NCBI RefSeq assembly: GCF_026230105.1
Contig: NC_079474.1
Location: forward strand, 39,322,294 to 39,386,293
Reading direction: 5' to 3'
Source: Diorhabda sublineata
Taxonomy: Eukaryota > Arthropoda > Insecta > Coleoptera > Chrysomelidae
Length of the DNA: 64,000 bases
In this document: piece after piece, positions 24,672-36,235 of the stretch
How the letters are laid out: the number at the start of each line of letters is the position of its first letter
How positions within the stretch are numbered: position 1 is the stretch's first letter
Translations under genes and position numbers: made by a program
The notes under the pieces: generated by a model
Seen by the model: only the letters and a program-made list of their open reading frames with translations
Database searches by the model: none
Told to the model about the DNA's origin: nothing

Positions 24672-24840
24672 TTCAAAGATATTTTGATCAACCCTTTTTT
24701 CATTCTTAATGGCTTCTGAAACCGACTCTGCTACGATAGAATTGGGAAGAGTACACACATCTAGGTTAAACATATTATTTTCTGATAGAGGTTGATTAGA
24801 TTCGATGATGTAATTTTGGAGAGCTATGTTTATTATTGAC
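24672..24840 (-). pseudogene. Possible PIF/Harbinger-like C-terminal fragment
   Basis: An uninterrupted minus-strand frame reads IALQNYIIESNQPLSENNMF and then LDVCTLPNSIVAESVSEAIK before a stop at about 24674. ALQNYIIE resembles the LHNFLIE-type helix near the end of PIF/Harbinger DDE nucleases, but the match is short and there is no catalytic region nearby. A chance open frame is possible. Confidence 0.22.
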
Positions 24841-24959
24841 TTTCAATTTTATCTTTTTTCCGTAATGTATATCTACCTCAGTTGGAACGGATTATTTTAT
24901 CGATAAAACATATTAAACTTTTATGGAAAATAATAACGTCAAGTATATTAATTCTCATT

Positions 24960-25560
24960 CAGTGTGTTAGAAATAATAACATGAATATGCATAAAATTAA
25001 ATATGAAGAGTAGATATTTTAATTGATTTGTAACTGAAAATAAATAAGAATGTAATTCCATCCAGCATATATTTTCACATATTGTTTTTCTATAATTTAG
25101 TATATGTGTGTGATATTTACAAGCTTCTAGCTTCTGCTATTTAAGCAGTTGACCGCTTGTTACAGTTCGCTGACCCCTGCAGAATCGCGGAGTCCTAGTG
25201 TCAGATGCATTTTTTTGTATTTATCGATTTGTAATTAATATTCGACATAGTAAATTTTATTATTAAGAAGTGTAGTAATTACTGTTCCAATCCAATAGCT
25301 CTTAAGAAATGACTTCAGAGGTTGTGAACTTCAATTGGCGCAGTCAGCAGGATATAAACCTTTCTTCCCTTACAAAGTGTTATCAATGGACTTATAATTT
25401 GCACATTGATATCATTGTTCTATAGAATTACATACTTCTAGTTTTATTCGCACATATTTTTGATAATTAACAACAATTTGTCATTATTATTGGAAACGGT
25501 GAATCTTGTTCTTGTTGTGAATCAGGGGGAGTGACTTATATGTGATAACCATTGATTTGT
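24960..25560 (+). mobile_element. Possible LTR retroelement leader with primer-binding site
   Basis: At 25336 the sequence tggcgcagtcagcaggat matches the tRNA-Ser-type primer-binding site used by many insect gypsy/Ty3 elements. Upstream there is a TATTTAAG box (about 25137) and a cagttcgctgacc initiator-like run, as in a compact LTR. A second, weaker copy of the leader (tagtcagtaggatatgaacc) occurs at about 25561. No complete second LTR and no gag/pol reading frame was found, so this is a fragment at best. The LTR start is not defined; 24960 is only an outer guess. Confidence 0.35.
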
Positions 25561-28500
25561 ATAGTCAGTAGGATATGAACCTAACCATGAGACGATAACT
25601 TGGTTATCGAAACGCGCGTCAGACAGTGATTGTGAGTGTTGGTGTAGTGGTGGTGTGAACAATGTATGCAGTATGTCAAGTTATAGTTGCATTTATTATC
25701 AATATACAAGATCAATTTGTTATTTATATAGTATATAGAGATTTTTGTTAATAAAAAGTATATTAGTAGTTGTTTCTTTTACTCCGTAACTCTTCCCGTT
25801 TTTTTCCACGATGTTTTCCCCAACATAAATCAAAAGATGGCTAGAAATGTTATAATATTACTTTGTTACACCAAGGCATCAGTCACCTTAAAGTGGCCGA
25901 CCCAGAAATAGGGGAAAAATATTCACAGCAGCAGCGCAAAACTCCCCAAAAAATAATACTACACAGAAAGCCTTTAGTATCTCATGATACTTTTGAACAA
26001 TAACATGTTTGCGTTGGATACCAAAAATAGTGACAACAAAAATTGGGCTGGACCCTCATTCACACACTTTAGTTTGGAGAACTTTTGTGATTAAGGGGAT
26101 ATAGCAAGGTTATGTTGACCAGCGAACTTCCTAGCTATAGGTGTGTTACAGAATGTCTGGGACCTCTTCTTTTCTAAAATCTAAGATATAGGGCTTAGGA
26201 AGTATGAGAAAGAGATCATTTAATAAAAAACATTACAAATCGCTTATGTGCCATTGAAGGATTGATATTAACAATTTTTATGTTTTTTTACCTCAGATAA
26301 TGTTTGAATTGAATTTCATGTTATTAATTTCGTAGTGAAGGAATGATATATTTTGCCACAACCATTTTAACTAAATTATTTATGTATTTATAGACGCCAT
26401 CTGTGTATATAATATACAACCATTAAAATTTTCACAAGTCCATATTTATTCTGTTCCATCATATTTTTTTTCCTATTTTTTGTACGTTTTAACGTGAAAG
26501 TATAGTATGTATGTACGTATAATAATTATATTCTGACCTTATTTCAATATGAGGTGTGATACACCTCTTCTGCTTTGGTTGCCACCAATGTCCGCTATTT
26601 TCTGAAACAAAGGGTACCATATTAGATTACACTGCTAGTCTCCTTCAACAGATGATATACGAAATAGGATATAATTGTAACATTCAATAAGATTAACATC
26701 TGTTTTTTGCAAGGTATTTAGGACTAAAAACTTCTAAGATAATATTTTCGATTACAAAAAAAGTATCAATAACAAATTAATGGTTCTGGATCTGCAGCCT
26801 TATTATACTAAATTCACATATTACTAAGAAGTATGAAAATTTCACACACATTATTGTTAGTACTTTTACCAAAATTAATGAAGGTTTTTTTCACAATCTG
26901 TATTAACGCAATCCTAAAATTTGTATCACTGTAATAAAATTCGAAAGAACTGGAAAATATTGAAAGAATGTCAAATATTTGTACTGTATAATAAAAAAAG
27001 GTTATTTATGATCACTGCACAGGAGTCATAAGTAGAAACTAACAAAAAAATTATACTTAGATCAATGATTTCCTGAATGAATTAAGTCTGGTTTCTCATG
27101 CTTGTGAAAACCACTTCAATTTCTGAATCGACTTTGTTAGTTAGCACAACCAAGTGGTATTATTCTTACAACTTTTTGTATGTAAGAAATGTATGCAGAT
27201 ATTCTCTTGCAAAATTTTTAATTTGTACAGCCCTTTCTATCTTTCAAAATCAATATGCCATTGGTCGTATATTATTTTTTTTAATGTAAATTATCCAGAA
27301 AAGCATACTTGCAATCATAATTCAAAGAACTCCAAAGATTTTCGTGTGATTCCACCCCATTCCCAAAATCTATATTGCACGATGGATTAGTATGCCCAGA
27401 TTTTCTGTCTTCAAAGTTTTATTTGATACTATTAACATACTTGCACCCATCATTCGGAGTTGTGCAGTTTTTAGGTAGATACCGTGACAAGTATCATTTA
27501 CATGCTGCAGCTACATGCAGCCGCTGTCTACATTATGCTTAGAAGTAGGATCACCTTATATCAAGATATAAATCTTGAGAATCGAGCATTAATGAAACGA
27601 ATATTAGAAGGTTTTTAGTATAAAAGAGCGAAAACTTTCTCTAGCGCAGATATCAACTAAAGCATCTAATAATAAATACCAATCTACAAAGGTAAAATAT
27701 TAAGTAAATATTTTACTTAGTTATTTCATTAGATTCTGTAATTTATTTTTGCTATTAGTTTTAATAAAAATATTTAGTAATCGTGGATAAAGTATAGTAT
27801 TATACTTGCAAATAATGAGTTATTAAGTCTATTGGCACGAGCGCTAGCAAGTGGAATAAGACACCTTCATTATACACTCGTGAATAATATATTACAAAAT
27901 ACTTTTCATGGTTAATGTGAAATTTCACATCGCTATTAATAGAATATCACCTCAAAAACTATGCATGAACAAATTTCTCACAGAAACATCAATATATCAA
28001 CAACTTCTTGCCAACATTTTACACTTTCCAGCCTTTAATTTTCAAATCCATTTATGATTAATGGATAGAAGATATTGAAGATAATTCATTCGATTGAATA
28101 TTCCCTCAATTCAAATGAAACTGTTTAGTTTGGTAGGATTGAGATATCATTTGGTTAGTTTATTTGGAATCTGTTACTACTCAGATTTTTCACGAACCTA
28201 AATTAGCAAAATATAAAACAACATTCATCTTGTATAGACTTAATATTAAAAAAATACTTCGTTAACACGGCAAAAGTTAACTAAATGTATGTAACAGCGA
28301 ACTGTAATGACGTGGTTTCTCGTTAATATGATAACACTATCATTTTTATGGATATATGCACATATTAATTACACAAAAATAATTTCATATATACGCTGTT
28401 CGTCCCGTAGGAACAATATTTTTCATTCGTTACTCATATAGAAAATCAATAGCAATAAACAGAGTCTCCAGGAACTATTATGAGTGTCTAGAGCTTGGTT

Positions 28501-30341
28501 TATACATCTAAATTAAAATTAACATTAAACGAAACTTTCTCGTTGGTAATTTTCTGGTTTATGCAGTAAATCATGGACATTTGTAAATTACTAGTAACCG
28601 AATAGAAATTCTCTGTATGGATCCTTTGTATCATACAAATGTGGAAAGACTGTCTATCAGTGTTTCATCGTCTAAAGGACATTGTTGAGTTTCATTGCTT
28701 TTCCCTATTTTTTTGATATCAGTTTTAAAAATAAAACACCACGGAGGAAATCGGTGCAATAACGCGAATTATACTCGTATTTTCATAACCAACGAACAAG
28801 GATGTTGTGAACAAAACATTACCACCAATACAGACGTATTTTGTGCACATAACCTCACAAAATTTAAGAATTAAACGTGTAATTTTAATTTCAAATTACT
28901 GTTAATTAATTACATTCAAAAGTTCTTTCTAATAGATCTATAGCCGTTGGAGTCGTCAGATCGATGATTTTTTTGATCTTATCGTAAAAAAATCCTCTTT
29001 CTACAAACTTCAAATTTGGTACTTGTACAAACTATTAAGGATAAATTGTTCGTCATTAGTTTTTTTGACGAATTTTTTAGAGGTAGATTCGAAAACTGAG
29101 ATTTTTACCAAAAAAAAAAACCAAAATTTCTTGTTTTCTGACAAAATGAGATGAAAATGCGACATTAATTCAACTGCTTTTTAAAGGTTATTCAATTCTT
29201 GAAAACATTCAGGGATTTTTTTCAGTTTAATCACATGTTTCTCAAGTCCCGCATTACCAACGTAATGATTTTGACTAGCTCCTAATGGTTATTTGTTCCC
29301 AAAACGATGCGTAGAAGTATTGAAATAGGCACAGATTTTTTCTTTGTTTATAATAAAATATTTATCCTTTCAGTTTTATTTGTTTAGATAGAGGAATTTG
29401 AGATATTCATGGAAAACCATCTAAACAGGACGTGTTAAAGGGGCTAGCTATCTATGAAGCAAATGTTGGATATAGGTTGAACGCATATCTAGTTTACGTA
29501 GTTCACATTTGTCAGGATTTAAGGGCACTAGCATCTTTGAAGCAAATCTAGTTTACATTTGACAGAATTTCCTGAAGATCCTGTATTTGGAAGAAGTATG
29601 AATTTATATTTATATACTCACCAGTTTTTGCCAAGCAATCATTATTTCAATTAACTGTTTGATTAAATATCGGAAAAGTATTATTCCGGTTACCAAAGTT
29701 TCTAACTATATTATTCTCGATATAGACCAGCGTAAATTTAGGAGTTTACAAATATATAAATCGATAACTTTTGGACAAAATTACAAACGGAGCAGAAATT
29801 TTTATACTGAAGAAAATTATATGAAAGATGTTTCTATATCTATATTTGATCAGTGTGCGTGGAAGTTACAAAACAAAAAAACGTTTTTGTGATCTCTGTA
29901 GCTTTATGCCGGTTTTATATTTTGCAAATACAGTGGGAAGTTCAAATATCGAGGAAAATCATGATAAAGGAATAAAATGAATACATTTCAAAAACATTTT
30001 CTGAGAGATTCAATCAGGTATGATATCAATATATAGGGTAAAAAATATGCTACTTCGACAAATGCAATATAATATATACTTTTTTCATAGAGTCGATTCA
30101 TTATCAAAACGGAGGTTGCTAATATTTATTGTATTATGCGGAATATTACAAAGTTACAAAGCTCATGATTTTTCATTTATTTGTAGGATATCTTGGACGA
30201 TGGAAAAATCACTAAATCACATATCTTCATTGATTTCTCATCAACTATATTTTAATGAGGGTATTTCTAGAATATTATACACCTCATCATCTCCTCATAA
30301 GTTTCTGAATTTCATTGTTATAGAAAAAGCTCTGATAAGTG
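25561..30341. other. Long AT-rich spacer
   Basis: No gene could be supported. From 25580 to 25680 a locally GC-richer run (tatcgaaacgcgcgtcagac, then gt-rich sequence) stands out and may be part of a mobile element leader. Open frames at 27098-27390 and 29659-29892 have no recognisable motif. Confidence 0.4.
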
Positions 30342-30400
30342 GGTTGCTACTTAAGTTTTGAGATAGAGAAACAAATATTTATAATTGGATATGACTCAAC
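30342..30400. mobile_element. Isolated mariner end fragment
   Basis: The run gggttgctacttaagttttg, followed by ataattggatatgac-like sequence, is the left terminus of the mariner family seen at 352 and 30749. No transposase sequence is attached. It lies about 400 bp before a full left end of the same family, separated by the shared flank repeat. Confidence 0.7.
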
Positions 30401-30419
30401 ATAATAAGTAACAATGTAA

Positions 30420-30748
30420 ATGATGATAATTGTTTTGGTTTATGAATGGATCAGAAGAAAAGTGAAGGCACCAGCATATATCAATATCGTTTTTGTGTCT
30501 CGAAAGTGAATTTAGCATTCTCATATAGCTCAGGGTTAATACGTCACATTGCACATCCCTTATAATAGCTGTTAATTGAATATGTGTTGTCCATTTAACT
30601 GTAATGATACAAATAAGTTTAAAGAGATTTCGGACCTACATATTGGGTTTTAAGGGGAAAATAGTGTAAGAGATATTTCATAACATTTAGTTAAACCATT
30701 GAAAAATATGTTTTAACTGCAAATTTCAGCTGATTCTATTGTCACGAG
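30420..30748. repeat. Repeat flank shared with 120-351
   Basis: Matches the sequence left of the mariner at 352-1143 (tttatgaatggatcagaaga and later aaatagtgtaagag). It is longer here because of an extra internal AT-rich stretch around 30500-30640. Confidence 0.7.
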
Positions 30749-31471
30749 GGTTGCTACTAAAGTTTTGAGATAAACAAATAAAAACAAAAATATAATTTGA
30801 TATAATTTATTATTTTTCAAAATATTCTCCATTAACATCAATAATCTTTTGTATGCGTTTGATTCAATTGTCGAAGTATTTTTTTCATTGAGGTAACTCC
30901 AAAACATGTGATTTGAACACATCAACCGTTTAGTGCAACGTCGTCCTCGCAGAAGAAATAATCACATGCCAAACAAGGACTGTTCGGTGGAAGACTGATT
31001 CATCTTCTGGCAAACAAATGCTTATGTACCATTCAGAATTGACCGTTCTATGCTGCTCTAATGGAATGGTCCGATATATCTAGCTAGAAATAATAAACGA
31101 CCATTTTCTGCTAAGTGGTTCATATGTGAACAATTTTTGTAGGATTTGACTCGTCTTCAAAGACGTATTGTTTAGCTTCGGGTTGATATGCATAGATCTA
31201 TGAGTCGCTGCCTGTCACGCCGTATTATCCAACGCGAACAAATATTTTTGTCAGTCAAATTTTTAACCAATATTGATTGAAACTAATTGAAACATTCTTC
31301 CTCTAGCGAAGTGCGACCACGATTGAATGTTTCAAATATCTTTAAACAATTGAAATAGCATTCTTATGATAACACTTTCTTAGTATGTTCACGTGTCAAG
31401 TTTTATTATGGGAGTGTCACATTTGACATATTCACATCAGTGCTGCCATACCCCAAAATTTTAGTAGCACC
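30749..31471 (-). mobile_element. Decayed mariner transposon (copy 2 of a pair)
   Basis: The ends read gggttgctactaaagttttg at the left and, inward from 31471, ggtgctactaaaattttggg at the right. The minus-strand protein is broken by stops and frame changes but keeps LTREHTKKVLS, ECYFNCLKIFETFNRGRTSL at the N terminus. It also keeps AYQPEAKQYVFEDESNPTKI in the centre, and a final segment with NQTHTKDY. This is the same lineage as 352-1143, with different surviving parts. Inactive. Confidence 0.85.
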
Positions 31472-33529
31472 TCTCTTATCTCTAAATTTCTTCAATATGC
31501 TCTCTAATTTCTTGACTTAACTGTTAATTTCACTCAACTCTTCACAAATATTCCTCAACACAAAATTTAATCTTGAATTTACCAGGCGTATATTATTTTA
31601 ACCCTAGTATACCATTGGTATACTGAGTCGAATTGAACAACAAGCGTATATATAAAATGTTGCTATAAATTCAATTGAAAAAATCTCCAATTTTTTATCT
31701 GGTCGAGGGTTACCTCAATAACCTTCATAATGTATTGATAAACTGTTATCAGTTTTTGATAGTAATAATAGCCGCTCAAAACACTGAATGATAAATTCCT
31801 TATTGAAATATACGAGTAGAAAGATATATTCTTCGATTTAGTAAAACAAAATATTTTCATAACTCAACTATGAAATATATGAAAAATATGAGATTGTATC
31901 CGATATGCGATTCTTATCATCCTCATCTGTTGTTTGGTTAACTATCTTAGTCCTCCCATCAATTCACATGTGCTCAAGGTTGAATTTCCAGGTAAACCTT
32001 CCTGATAACGTTCTATCCTGATTATGAGAAACACAATTGACTGAACCTATGCCGTAACATTGTTCTATCCTATTTAGCTCTTGCCAATGCCACACAGACC
32101 CGAGTTCGAAGCGCTTGAAAATTCCAGATAATTTGAAATTTCTCCATTACCATATTCGTCCCAGTAATCATCAAGCGGCATTCTGCCAACGTTAGAGTAA
32201 CGCTGGGTACGAATAGCGAGGCTTTTGTGTGACAATCCGCGGCTGTTATGCATTCTAATTGGAGTATTCAGTTTTTTAGTTATGTTTCTGAGTAGAAGGT
32301 AGACATTTCAGTGTTTTGTTGCTTTAAAGTGTTAAAATTTAACAGATAGGTAGTCATGGGAAATTATTAGAAAATATTGACGAATAATAAGGTAAAACAT
32401 AGAATTCCGACGACGATTGGGAAGAACATAACATAAAAGTACAAGTACAAGATATACTCGACATCGAATGAAATAAATGGGTTATATTCCGTGTTACCTT
32501 GGTATAGTTAAAAATGTACTTCTCCCTCGTCCTCATTACTAATGGAGAATTTGCTATTTCATCTTTTTCCATCGGAAATGATTGTGAGATATTTAATGTT
32601 TGATAGAAATATGACTCTAAACTGAAGATTATAGAACAAATTGTTCGTCATAGTAACCGATATATTGTCAACAACACAAATACGTTTTCAATTAAAAAGT
32701 ATCTAAAGGCGCTCCAACCCCAGGATCATATGCTCATCATCATATACTTTTTTTTTTATTACCATCCCTTTGGATCTTTCGATCAAAGCCACATGTGGCA
32801 AGTTTGTTAAGTTTTGATAACATCATGACATAGGTTTCCCATATCCCAAAAACAAGCTGCTACTTCTGTCTGTACCATGATGATTGTATTGATGGAGCCA
32901 ATAACCAAAAATAGATCCACTAGAATAGCATCAAAGATGGCGTAGGCACGATAGACAACAAAGGTGCATTCAACGACTGTACCAGAAGTACTAGCAACAT
33001 AGTGGATATACTGGTTCTTATCCAATCGCCTCAGTTGAATATTGCAGTAATATGGTGCTGTTTCATTTGCAGCATACATGGAAAACAAATTCCATGTCGT
33101 AAATCTTATCCATAATCTCGGATTACCAGTTAATATGTCATGTAGCATGAGACTAACATATCAGTAATATATAGGGTATCCTGGAGGCAATTTACATAGC
33201 AAGCTACATTCCTGAGGAGTCATAGGGCTTCAAAGTATGGCCCAAAATTTCTAAAAATATGAATTTCTTTGCCACTTCTATAACTTGAAAATACCTAATT
33301 GGGCTTGCAGTATGAGACTGTTGAGGGCACAGAGTATTGGTAAGTATAAGGCTATCGAACTATCCTGGTGGTTTTATTAGAGGAAACTTAACCTTGAAAT
33401 TTCACAAATATTTTTTAGCTCTCAGTGGAATAACTAAAGACGTGTTTTCAAGAAAGTGACAAACTAGACGAGAGATGTATTTGCATTCATTTATCAAATT
33501 TGACAATTTCTTATTCAATTCTTCTAGTT
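31472..33529. other. Spacer with one unrecognised ORF
   Basis: Apart from the open frame at 32807-33148, nothing is recognised. Around 32080-32260 the sequence is locally less AT-rich and open for about 50 codons on the minus strand, with no identifiable motif. Confidence 0.4.
32807..33148 (-). other. Unrecognised 113-codon open frame with hydrophobic segment
   Basis: The frame starts MLHDILTGNPRLWIRF and contains one strongly hydrophobic stretch (AIFDAILVDLFLVIGSINTI, roughly residues 70-90) that could span a membrane. The amino-acid mix (Trp, Tyr, Cys, many polar residues) looks more coding-like than most chance frames here. About 60 bases past the stop there is AATAAA immediately followed by an A run (minus strand, near 32750), as in a retroposed or short-tailed copy. 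A chemoreceptor fragment is one guess, but no diagnostic motif supports it. Confidence 0.25.
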
Positions 33530-33845
33530 ATTAAATCGATAAAGCCAACCCAAAAATTAATCTCTAACTCACGTTGAAAATGTCAACGAATTATTACATA
33601 AGGTTATTCATCTGAATACTCATCATAGAGCATATTTGTAACACTCTTACGAGTAAAGCAAGACTTATCAGTAACGACAATTTTGGACGTTGGAAAGTGA
33701 ATATCCTGACGTTAAATAAATCGACAGAAATTCATTTGCTGGACTAAGTCTTGAAGTAAAAACGCTTGCACTTTTAAAGCGTGATATGTATCTGGTATAA
33801 CGACTTGTCTACATTCCTTCTTCCCTTTGTTTTTAGTTCATGAAT
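33530..33845 (-). mobile_element. Decayed DDE transposase fragment (family of 37818-39470)
   Basis: On the minus strand the frame reads TYHALKVQAFLLQDLVQQMN, FCRFIYRQDIHFPTSKIVVT, DKSCFTRKSVTNM, and then after a frame change FQRELEINFWVGFI. This follows the PYH..VQAL...D...R..FC...L.....F...VL.TDEA.FTR....N..N.H.W pattern of the Tc1/mariner-related transposase at 38088, including the TDE-like catalytic position (here TDK, so altered). No ends were found. Confidence 0.65.
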
Positions 33846-34015
33846 TTTATGTTTTTAAAGTATTTTAAAGTTTCTCCATAATTTAACATAAATATATACC
33901 AATAGTTTTTGTGTTTTTTATAAAAGAATATACCAAATAATTAACCTACGGCTACAAGGCCTCTTCTGGACTTTCAATTCGACGGCAGTATCAAAAATCA
34001 AAACGAAATGAAAAT

Positions 34016-34050
34016 TATATAGATGTTATGGCTGTGATAACATCTATATA
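34016..34050. repeat. Perfect 14-bp hairpin
   Basis: The arms tatatagatgttat and ataacatctatata are perfectly complementary around a 7-base loop (ggctgtg). The position is isolated, with no gene next to it. Function unknown; it may be the remains of a small palindromic element. Confidence 0.75.
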
Positions 34051-34698
34051 CTCATATTATATGGCAATAGTAATAAATTATTTCAATTTACATCATTTGA
34101 TCTAAATAATGAATTAAAATTATTGCCGGAAAATATATTTACTATAGTAAAGTTATTATGACATGTACCACCTTGGATTCATTTAGAAAATATAATTTTG
34201 TAGCAAACCATTTTTTTAAATTTGAAACATTATTTTAGTGAGTAAAACATTGCGTAAAACTTTATGTTTATATTTGTCGATAAAGTAGAGCATATGGAAG
34301 CAAGCATACCTATACTTCAATTTAAAAACACGTAAAACTTTTACGTCCGAAATTAAATGTACAATATTTCGAAATGAAAAATGTGATGAAGTAACAGATA
34401 CAGCATGTCAACGATCAGATTATGTAAATGTAATTAAAAGTTAGTATCAAGGGTTGTGATTGGACGTAGTTCTACAGAGACTTATCTACTCACACCTTCC
34501 AAAAAATGTTTAATAAGGTGATGGAATACGAATGGATCTTTCCGTAATAATGGAAAGTTGACTTATGTTTCAATACAACTGAATCCAACTAATTTCAACG
34601 AAAATACGAGATGCGAAAAGTTTGTTAATCACTAATTTACAATGAACGTAGCTTCTGCAAATGCTACAAAGAGCAGTCATATTTTACGTTGAATTTAT

Positions 34699-34938
34699 AA
34701 ACAATTACAAGCAACTTTTTTCCTGCAAGAGCTTTCTCCTTAGTATAGACTAAATATTGAGTATATATTTCGTGGTGGAGGAAGGTGCGAGGCAAGGCGA
34801 CCGTCTATCTTCATAACATAAACAATTACAAGCAACATTTTTCCTGCAAGAGCTTTCTCCTTAGTATAGACTAAATATTGAGTATATATTTCGTGGTGGA
34901 GGAAGGTGCGAGGCAAGGCGACCGTCTATCTTCATAAC
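34699..34938. repeat. 121-bp tandem duplication
   Basis: Two adjacent units of about 120 bases run from acaattacaagcaac to gaccgtctatcttcataac. They differ at about one base, so the duplication is recent. Each unit contains EEGARQGDR on the plus strand, which resembles the G.RQGD.LSP motif of LINE reverse transcriptase. The duplicated piece may therefore be a shard of a LINE, but no other RT motif is next to it. Confidence 0.9.
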
Positions 34939-35089
34939 TGGAATGTACTTTTAGAAGTCTACTTAGAGAATTCTATGACCAATAAAATATAATAGGCACC
35001 TCAAAAGGACACTCATTGAAATGAATGACAAATGTATAGGTGACATGATGAGAAATATAGAAATCCAAAAACATAATCTATCAATTCTA

Positions 35090-35560
35090 TATCAAAATAA
35101 TCTTTCCATCAAGCCATTTTGAGTAGAGAAAATAACGGGAGTTAATAAATTGTAACGTAGTTGCGTAAATTTTTCTGTAACAAGAGCGGACGAATCGGCA
35201 GGTGCATTTTCGTCATAAAATAAAACTCTTTCTACAACAAACGATTATGTTTTTTCTTTAGTAAGGTATTAAAACGTGTCAGCAGTATTGCCATTCTCTT
35301 TTCTCCTAAATAATCGATAGAGATTACAATTAAGGAATTTTAAGCCACTGCGGCCACGACCTTATTAGACGAAAAAAATATTTTTCTTTCTTAAAGCGCG
35401 CTTCTTGCTGGAGTACAATGGTATACAAAAGACCTACCCTGATATATCGACGGAAAAACTCCCTTGCATCACGTTTGAGGATATCCAAACTTCGTTTGAA
35501 TTTTGAATGTTTGTGAACTTTTGATTAATATTAAGTAATCGCAGCACCTATCTTGCATAG
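35090..35560 (-). mobile_element. Decayed mariner fragment
   Basis: The minus strand keeps DILKRDAREFFRRYI-like sequence near 35490-35440, a Tyr-His-x-Thr-Pro block near 35420, and ERVLFYDENAPADSS near 35230-35190, which replaces the usual VLFHQDNAPAH with the catalytic Asp altered in context. A degraded ELGYELLPHPPYSP stretch follows to about 35110. Frame changes are frequent. The N-terminal part (toward 35900) could not be recognised. Confidence 0.6.
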
Positions 35561-36235
35561 AGCTTTGTTATATGTAACCTATGCATAATATTTCATGCCC
35601 GTTCGGTTGAAATATTCACTTAGTTATCTCACCACGTTTTTGAAATAGTTGAAGTAACATTCAACATCATCCGTCTTCATTTGGATACTTTTAAAAGCAC
35701 TTACAAATTATTCTATGGAACGCAGCACTCTCACTATAATATTTACGTAACTCTTCTTCGCTTCTCCAATAGTTTTTTAACGCGAAAATAATCTTTAATT
35801 TTCACACAATCACACATTTTTTTTCTTCACTCAACAACGTAAGCAGTTTTCTTCATGTTAGTATTGGAACTAGTCTATTTATCAGATTCATACAAAATTT
35901 TAACAGATTGTATCAGAAATATGGCGGAGAGTAACTCCCTATAACAAAATTTGTATTCTGTTCCTAACTTTCTATATTTCACCATTTTGTTATATTTCAC
36001 ACTTTGGTTTCCACATCTTCATTTCGGTCTTACTCTCGATGTATTTTCTATTGGTTTCAACTTTATGATTTTTTAATAGGAGCAAGTCATGCAATAAAGA
36101 TATTGATAGCGCAAAATATGCCTTGTAGAATATTATATAAAAACTCTCAAATAAAATAGAAGAGAGTTTTTTTATGTATTATATTATAACTGGACAAGCA
36201 ATTCGTGATAAGAACGAAAACAAATAATATACCAA

